NCBI RefSeq assembly: GCF_022606355.1
Contig: NZ_JAHHZQ010000002.1
Location: 928,553 to 992,552 of the forward strand
From: Leifsonia shinshuensis
Lineage (GTDB): Bacteria > Actinomycetota > Actinomycetes > Actinomycetales > Microbacteriaceae
DNA: 64,000 nucleotides
Direction: 5' to 3'
How positions within the stretch are numbered: position 1 is the stretch's first letter; every line of letters starts with the position of its first letter. A program made the translations under genes and the position numbers. The notes below the pieces were generated by a model. It worked only from the letters and a program-made list of their open reading frames with translations, was not told the origin of the DNA and made no database searches. Shown here piece by piece: positions 59,274 to 64,000 of this stretch.

Positions 59274-60067
59274 CTATGGCACGATCCCGCGCACCGCCCA
59301 CGCTCGCGCCACGAGCGCGATCGAGCCGTCGGGCTCGCGCGGCAGGGTCGTGTCCAACCGGCGGCGGAGCGCCTCCCGTGCGTCCTCGTCGAGAGACATC
59401 GCGTACGCGGGCGCCGGCCCCTGGCCGCCGAGGAACGGTTCCCAGTAGTCGTCGAAGTGCGCGAAGACCGTCGGTACGTCGAGCGCCGTCACCCCGACGC
59501 CGGAGCAGCCGACGTCCCCGAACAGCGCCGCGAGGGCGTCGGGATGCGCGAGCGCGGACCGCAGGCCCTCGTCGAGCTCCGCGGCCGCCGGGTCGAGCGC
59601 CGCCGCGGCGTCCCAGAAGCGTCGCATCAGGTCCATCCGGCCCGCGTAGTCCCACACGTAGGCGGCGACCGTCCCGCCTGCGCGCACGACGCGGAGCGAC
59701 TCGGCCAGCGCCGACGGCGCGTCCGGCACGAATGTGAGCACCAGCCCCGACACCGCGCAGTCGACGGAGGAGTCGGGCAGGGGGAGGTCGTCCGCGGCGG
59801 CGACCGAGAAGGTCGATCGCCCGCCCAGGCGTTGCCTCGCGGCGGCGACGAACCCCTCGGCGGGTCCACGCCGACCACCCGTGCCGGCGCCGTCCGGTCG
59901 AGGATGCACTCGGTGAGGGCGCCCGTGCCGCAGCCGACATCGAGCCAGCTCAGTCCCGGCGGCAGGTCGAGCCAGTCGAGGAAGAGCGGAGCGACCCGGC
60001 TGCTCCAACGCCCGACATAGCGTTCGTAGGCGCTGCCGCGTCCCCAGATACCGCTCCCGCCGGGCAT
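59274..60067 (-). pseudogene. Class I SAM-dependent methyltransferase, frameshifted
   Basis: The N-terminal part (SGIWGRGSAYERYVGRWSSR, LDWLDLPPGLSWLDVGCGTG with the SAM loop VGCGTGALT, then VVGVDP) reads in one frame from the ATG at 60067 and continues as nonsense. From about 59862 the correct continuation AEGFVAAARQRLGG, FSVAAADDLPLPDSSVDCAV and the rest to the stop at 59274 reads in another frame. One missing base near 59857-59864 explains this. TAGGGT 6 nt before the ATG marks a normal start. A true pseudogene or a single-base assembly error; the rest of the gene (about 265 codons) is undamaged. Confidence 0.85.
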
Positions 60068-60182
60068 GGCCACACCCTACTGCGCGGGTAATGCGCGTGG
60101 GCAGTCGAAAACGCGCAGCAAAGCTGCGTCTGCGGACGGAAAGGTGACAGGGAGCGTATGTCAGCATGGGTGCGGAGGACCC

Positions 60183-61550
60183 ATGACTACCGATTCCGCA
60201 CGCATGCACAGTGTCACCGCCGAGACCAGCGAACTGGTCGATCTCGTGCTCGACTACTCGCGCCGGCGCATCCTCGCCACGGACACGCCACTCGACAAGC
60301 CGCTGCCCGAGTCGGAGCTGCGCAGGCTCGCCGGGCGCACCGTGTCGGAGGGCGGAATGGGTGCCGAGCGCGCGCTCGCCGTGTTCGAGCACGTGCTCGC
60401 CCCGGCGTGCATCACCACCGACCACCCGCGGTACCTCTCGTTCATCCCGACCGCGCCGACCAAGGCTGCGACGGCTTTCGATCTCGTCGTCTCCGCGAGC
60501 GCCGTCTACGGCGGCTCCTGGCTGGAGGGCTCGGGCGCCGTCTACGCCGAGAACCAGGTGCTGACCTGGCTGGCGTCGGAGTTCGGGCTGCCTCCCACGG
60601 CGGGCGGCGTCTTCGTGCAGGGCGGGACGCTCGGCAACCTCTCCGCGCTCGTGGCCGCGCGCGACAGCGCCCGTGCCGAACGCGGCAACCCTCCCGGCAG
60701 CTGGATCATCGTCTGCAGCGCAGAGGCGCACTCCTCCGTGGCGTCCGCCGCCCGCGTGATGGACGTGGAGGTGGTGACCGTCTCGCCGGGCGAGTCCGGA
60801 GTGCTCACCGGCGAAGCCGTGCGCCCGGCGCTCGTCGAGCACGGCGACGCGGTCTTCGCGGTCGTCGCGACCGCCGGCTCCACCAACTTCGGAATCGTCG
60901 ACGACATCGCCTCCATCGCCGCCCTGAAGGACGAGTTCGGGTTCTGGCTGCACGTCGACGGCGCCTACGGTCTCGCCGGGATGCTGTCGCCCGTCGCCCG
61001 GTCGCGCTTCGCCGGCGTCGAGCGGGCCGACTCGCTCATCGTCGACCCGCACAAGTGGCTGTTCGCACCCTTCGACGCCTGCGCGCTGCTCTACCGCGAT
61101 CCGGAGGCGGGCCGTCGCGCCCACACGCAGCACGCCGAGTACCTCGACACGCTGACGGACACCACCGAGTGGAGCCCGTCGGACTACGCCGCCCACCTCA
61201 CGCGGCGCGCTCGCGGCCTCCCGTTCTGGTTCTCGCTGGCCTCGCACGGCGCAGGCGCGTACCGCGACGCCGTCACCGCGTCGCTCCAGCTGGCGCGGCG
61301 GATCGCCGACGAGATCGACCGGCGCGAAGGATTCCACCTGGTGCGCCAGCCGCAGCTCTCGGTGGTGGTGTTCGAGCGCGACGGCTGGACCAAGGAGGAC
61401 TACGCGCTCTGGTCCGCCCGCCTCCTCGACGAGCAGCGCGCCTTCGTGACGCCCAGCTCGCACGCCGGACGCCCCAACACCCGCTTCGCCGTGCTCAACC
61501 CGCTGACGACGTACGAAGACCTCATCGAGATCCTCGACACCATGGACTGA
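60183..61550 (+). CDS. Pyridoxal-phosphate-dependent decarboxylase (group II)
   Basis: 455 residues, AADC/tyrosine-decarboxylase-like. The PLP lysine is in VDPHKWLFAPFDAC (Lys near 291) with the preceding HVDGAYG (Asp binding the pyridine N). HPRYLSFIPTAPTK and GVFVQGGTLGNLSAL are typical. It probably decarboxylates an aromatic amino acid, tyrosine or glutamate-like, giving an amine and CO2. GGAGGA precedes the ATG at 60183. A small GCGCAGC-AAA-GCTGCGT hairpin lies upstream (60112-60128). It is followed by a strong terminator. Confidence 0.93.
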   Translation: MTTDSARMHSVTAETSELVDLVLDYSRRRILATDTPLDKPLPESELRRLAGRTVSEGGMGAERALAVFEHVLAPACITTDHPRYLSFIPTAPTKAATAFDLVVSASAVYGGSWLEGSGAVYAENQVLTWLASEFGLPPTAGGVFVQGGTLGNLSALVAARDSARAERGNPPGSWIIVCSAEAHSSVASAARVMDVEVVTVSPGESGVLTGEAVRPALVEHGDAVFAVVATAGSTNFGIVDDIASIAALKDEFGFWLHVDGAYGLAGMLSPVARSRFAGVERADSLIVDPHKWLFAPFDACALLYRDPEAGRRAHTQHAEYLDTLTDTTEWSPSDYAAHLTRRARGLPFWFSLASHGAGAYRDAVTASLQLARRIADEIDRREGFHLVRQPQLSVVVFERDGWTKEDYALWSARLLDEQRAFVTPSSHAGRPNTRFAVLNPLTTYEDLIEILDTMD

Positions 61551-61562
61551 GTCCGCACAGCA

Positions 61563-61594
61563 CGAAGGCCCCTGCCGCACGGCGGGGGCCTTCG
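61563..61594. terminator. Bidirectional hairpin between convergent genes
   Basis: CGAAGGCCCCTGCC (61563-61576) pairs with GGCGGGGGCCTTCG (61581-61594) around a 4-base loop. Thirteen Watson-Crick pairs plus one G-T pair. It lies between the decarboxylase stop (61550) and the DUF6458 stop (61606), so it can end both transcripts. Confidence 0.85.
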
Positions 61595-61605
61595 CGTCAT
61601 CCGGG

Positions 61606-61860
61606 TCAGACGATGTCGTCGCTGTCGCCCACCCGGCGGGTGACGCGCTCACCGCTCACCGGATCGACCGCTGTGCGTGTGGTCGCGATGGTGCGGCGAC
61701 GGCGGGTCATCAGGATGATGCCGAGAATGATGCCGACGGCGCCGGCGATCATCAGGATGTAACCCACCAGGTGGAGGTCGATCCAGCTGACCTGCACGTT
61801 CAGGGCGAACGCCAGGATGGCGCCGATGACGAACAGGACGATTCCGGTACCGAGGCTCAT
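61606..61860 (-). CDS. DUF6458 family small membrane protein
   Basis: 84 residues. Two membrane helices (LGTGIVLFVIGAILAFALNV, about 3-22, and VGYILMIAGAVGIILGIILM, about 31-50) are joined by a short WIDLHL loop. A cytoplasmic basic tail follows (TRRRRTIATTRTAVDPVSGE, then RVTRRVGDSDD). GGGAGG precedes the ATG. It lies in a run with the next 54-residue membrane peptide (11-nt gap). Function unknown; common in Microbacteriaceae and likely a membrane stress protein. Confidence 0.88.
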   Translation of the reverse strand: MSLGTGIVLFVIGAILAFALNVQVSWIDLHLVGYILMIAGAVGIILGIILMTRRRRTIATTRTAVDPVSGERVTRRVGDSDDIV

Positions 61861-61871
61861 GGCGGGCCTCC

Positions 61872-62036
61872 CTACACTCGGCGGCTGCCGGTCAGCAGTC
61901 GTACCAGCCAGACGATCACGGCCAGGACCAGCAGGATGATGCCGACCCACAGCAGGAAGTTCAGAGACTGCACGAAGCCGCCGGTGAGCAGCAGGACGAT
62001 CGCGATGATGGCGATGATGATGAGCAGGATGTTCAT
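61872..62036 (-). CDS. Small hydrophobic membrane peptide (54 aa)
   Basis: 54 residues, almost all membrane helix: MNILLIIIAIIAIVLLLTGG, FVQSLNFLLWVGIILLVLAV and the basic end RLLTGSRRV. Two helices separated by a short turn. The ATG at 62036 has GGACAACC upstream, a weak site; the 20 codons before it are not conserved in character. It sits between the DUF6458 gene and the MarR gene, and its promoter likely contains the MarR site at 62070-62098. No function known. Confidence 0.75.
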   Translation of the reverse strand: MNILLIIIAIIAIVLLLTGGFVQSLNFLLWVGIILLVLAVIVWLVRLLTGSRRV

Positions 62037-62069
62037 GGGAGGGGTTGTCCTTTCCTTGACATAGACCAC

Positions 62070-62098
62070 CGAACAACTGCTTCGGTTGTCGAACAATC
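62070..62098. promoter_or_regulatory. MarR-type dyad
   Basis: CGAACAAC (62070-62077), GGTTGTCG (62084-62091) and TCGAACAATC (62089-62098) form overlapping dyads (CGAACAAC/GTTGTTCG type) over about 29 bp. They lie directly upstream of the membrane-peptide gene and at the 3' end of the marR gene, so the MarR product may repress the membrane genes. Confidence 0.6.
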
Positions 62099-62107
62099 CC
62101 CTTGACG

Positions 62108-62614
62108 TCAGGTCCTTTCCGGCCTATTCGCGTGTCGCTCCGCACTGATGCGGTCGACGGTCTCGCGCATCGTGGTGAGGAAGCGCGTCACCGTCTTGGC
62201 GTCTTCCTCGCTCAGCTCGGCCGCCCGGGCTGCGATCTGCTCCTGGGCGGCGACCATCGGCCCGGTGTCGCCGAAGGCCGCGCGCGTCGGCACCAGATCG
62301 ACGGACCGGCGGTCGGTGTCGTTGGTTCGTCGTTCGACCAGACCGGCCTGCACCAGCCGGTCGATCAGAGCGGTCGTCGAGGCGCTCGAGACACCGACAT
62401 AGGCGCTCACGTCTTTGGCGGCGGTGCGCCGGCCTCCCGCTGCGTTGTCGAGGATCAGCCGGAGCGCGAGGAAGTCGTTCTCGCCGATGCCCATGGCCGC
62501 CCCGGTGCGCCGGCGCATCGCCGTCTCCGCGGCCCGGTAGACCTGGAGCGCCTCGAGCACGCCCCGGTCGGGCGGCGGCACATCCGCGGGCAGCGCATCC
62601 GATCGTTCGCTCAC
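62108..62614 (-). CDS. MarR family transcriptional regulator
   Basis: 168 residues. Winged HTH (about 60-115): AAKDVSAYVGVSSASTTALI, DRLVQAGLVERRTNDTDRRS, with the typical D-x-R-S wing. The helical dimerisation ends are present. MarR proteins respond to phenolics or oxidants and repress nearby operons; the dyad 62070-62098 and the two small membrane genes immediately downstream are the likely targets. Divergent from the kinase gene with about 100 bp between. Confidence 0.93.
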   Translation of the reverse strand: MSERSDALPADVPPPDRGVLEALQVYRAAETAMRRRTGAAMGIGENDFLALRLILDNAAGGRRTAAKDVSAYVGVSSASTTALIDRLVQAGLVERRTNDTDRRSVDLVPTRAAFGDTGPMVAAQEQIAARAAELSEEDAKTVTRFLTTMRETVDRISAERHANRPERT

Positions 62615-62711
62615 TCCTCTCAGTCATCTCCCGCTCGTCGACGATTTCAACGGGCGGATCGATGACTGTCGGCGGATTCACGGCATCCGATCGAGCGCGT
62701 ATGCTCGCGGG

Positions 62712-63995
62712 GTGCTTCCCGACACCGTCATGCTCGACCGCTACGAACTGCGTGAACCGCTGGGTCGTGGCGGAATGGCGACGGTCTACCGCGCCGACGA
62801 TCGCGAACTCGGGCGCTCCGTCGCGATCAAGCTGTTCGTGCCGGGTCGAGCGGCCGACGGCGCCCGCCGCCGCAGCGAGGCCATGGCGCTGGCTCGCCTG
62901 TCGCACCCGAACCTGGTGTGTCTGTATGACGCGCACCTCTCGGCCGACGACGACCTCGCACCGAGTTACCTGGTGATGGAGCTCGTGGAGGGGGAGGATC
63001 TGGGCACCAGGCTGGACCGCGGTCCGCTGCCGGGCGCGGAGGTCGCGGCGATCGCTGCCGGGATCGCCGAGGCGCTCGTGGTCGTCCACGCCGCGGGGAT
63101 CGTGCACCGGGACCTGAAACCGGCGAACATCCTCCTCGCCGACTCGGAGGTGCCGGGCGGGATGCCGCACGCCAAGCTCACCGACTTCGGCATCGCGCAC
63201 CTGATGGGCGCCGAGCGCGTGACGACGGCGGGGACCATCATCGGCACGGCCGGCTTCCTGAGCCCCGAACAGTCGACCGGTGCGGAGCCCGGCCCGGCGG
63301 CGGACGTCTACTCCCTGGGACTGGTGGTGCTGGAGGCGCTGACCGGTGTGCGCGAGTATCCGGGTACCCCGGTGGAGGCCGTGACCGCGCGGCTCGTGCG
63401 CGACCCGCGTATCCCGGCGTCGCTGCCGGAGGAGTGGCGTGGCCTGATCGGCGCCATGACCTCGCGTGATCCCCATCTGCGGCCGACGGCACTGGAGGTC
63501 GCGGTCATGGCGCGGGAGCTCGCTCCGCAGCTTGCCGGCTGGGTCGCCCCGGGACCCGTCGCGGACTCCGACAGGGGAGGTGAGGCGCCGACCGCGGCGA
63601 TGCCGCCCGCGGTTCTGCCGGTGACCGGCCCCGCTCCGTTGCGACGCCCGCGGAACGGCGGGCGCGCCGCTCGCCGTCGGCGGCGGCTCACCGACGGCGC
63701 GCTCCTGGTCTCGGGCGTGACGGCGATCGTGGCCGTCGCGTTGAGCCTCGGCATCGTCTTCGCGCCGGCGGCACCCGCGGCTCGGAGCGAGCCGACGCAC
63801 CGACCGACTCCGACTGTGACGGCTCCGCCGCAGACCGTGGAGCCGGCGGATACGACCCAGCCCCCGCCACCGGCGGCGCCGGCGCAGCACGTCCAGCAGC
63901 CGCCCGCGCCGCAGAAGGGCGACCATCCCGGCAAGGGATCGGGGAAGAACAACGGCAAGAGCAACGGTTCCGGCAATGGCAAGGGCAAGGGCTGA
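62712..63995 (+). CDS. Membrane-anchored Ser/Thr protein kinase (no PASTA domain)
   Basis: 427 residues. The kinase domain (about 9-265) has the Gly-loop LGRGGMATVY, VAIKLF lysine, HRDLKPANIL catalytic loop, DFGIAH and the activation-segment GTAGFLSPEQ. It is thus complete and of the Hanks type. A Pro/Ala linker, one membrane helix (GALLVSGVTAIVAVALSLGI, about 335-355) and an outside tail follow. The tail is Pro/Thr-rich, then Lys/Gly/Asn/Ser (KGSGKNNGKSNGSGNGKGKG), with no PASTA domains, so its external ligand is unclear. The GTG at 62712 has TATGCT 6 nt upstream. The gene ends 5 bp before the window's end. Confidence 0.93.
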   Translation: MLPDTVMLDRYELREPLGRGGMATVYRADDRELGRSVAIKLFVPGRAADGARRRSEAMALARLSHPNLVCLYDAHLSADDDLAPSYLVMELVEGEDLGTRLDRGPLPGAEVAAIAAGIAEALVVVHAAGIVHRDLKPANILLADSEVPGGMPHAKLTDFGIAHLMGAERVTTAGTIIGTAGFLSPEQSTGAEPGPAADVYSLGLVVLEALTGVREYPGTPVEAVTARLVRDPRIPASLPEEWRGLIGAMTSRDPHLRPTALEVAVMARELAPQLAGWVAPGPVADSDRGGEAPTAAMPPAVLPVTGPAPLRRPRNGGRAARRRRRLTDGALLVSGVTAIVAVALSLGIVFAPAAPAARSEPTHRPTPTVTAPPQTVEPADTTQPPPPAAPAQHVQQPPAPQKGDHPGKGSGKNNGKSNGSGNGKGKG

Positions 63996-64000
63996 GAGCT

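Noticed and set aside
1..64000. tRNA or rRNA genes
   Set aside because: No cloverleaf or conserved rRNA segments noticed on either strand; a tRNAscan run would settle it.

Overview
This is a 64 kb chromosomal segment of a high-GC actinobacterium, most likely a member of the Microbacteriaceae close to Leifsonia. The basis is the very GC-rich third codon positions, purF/purM with a DUF3073 gene, the DUF6458 gene, LAXTG-type (class E) sortase signals, many apparently leaderless genes, and a sugar ABC operon without its own ATPase. No rRNA, tRNA, CRISPR, phage or transposase gene was seen.

Layout: 36-2305 holds a SHOCT/DUF6325 pair and an alditol-oxidase-type flavoenzyme. 2747-11789 holds purine biosynthesis (purD, purF, purM) with two small companion genes; a tandem pair of glycine-rich LAXTG surface proteins sits between purF and purM. 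11976-18979 holds a Calx-beta-type surface protein, an mgtA-mgtC magnesium operon behind an M-box riboswitch, and an ABC-2 exporter whose genes continue into a DesK/DesR-like two-component pair (to 20754). 20866-23079 holds DUF3073, an FAD monooxygenase and an array of palindromes. 23106-30560 is a carbohydrate uptake and degradation cluster (binding protein, two permeases, S51 peptidase, amylo-alpha-1,6-glucosidase) with a divergent LacI regulator. 30676-44750 holds regulator/target pairs (PadR-DUF4097, MerR-metallohydrolase, MocR-YczE, TetR-SDR), a KimA-like permease and an RND pump. 44907-51346 is a histidine utilisation cluster (hutG, hutI, hutU, hutH, IclR regulator). 51585-63995 holds an HtrA-like protease, small membrane proteins, an FAD dehydrogenase/SRPBCC pair, a DEAD-box helicase with an Arg-rich repeat arm, a frameshifted methyltransferase, a PLP decarboxylase, a MarR-linked membrane pair and a Ser/Thr kinase.

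The most unusual structure is non-coding. Two families of fixed-length palindromes lie at gene ends. One is a 57-bp hairpin with ends CGARGGGC...GCCCYTCG and interchangeable inner arms; it has four solitary copies and one seven-copy tandem array. The other is a 72-bp hairpin with a conserved 16-nt loop, in three copies, one of them inverted. Other notable signals are an M-box followed by a 20-codon leader ORF before mgtA, a purF 3'-end remnant that marks the duplication of the surface-protein genes, matching IclR-type operators at the same distance from hutG and hutH, and a -10-like hexamer 6-8 nt before about sixteen start codons.
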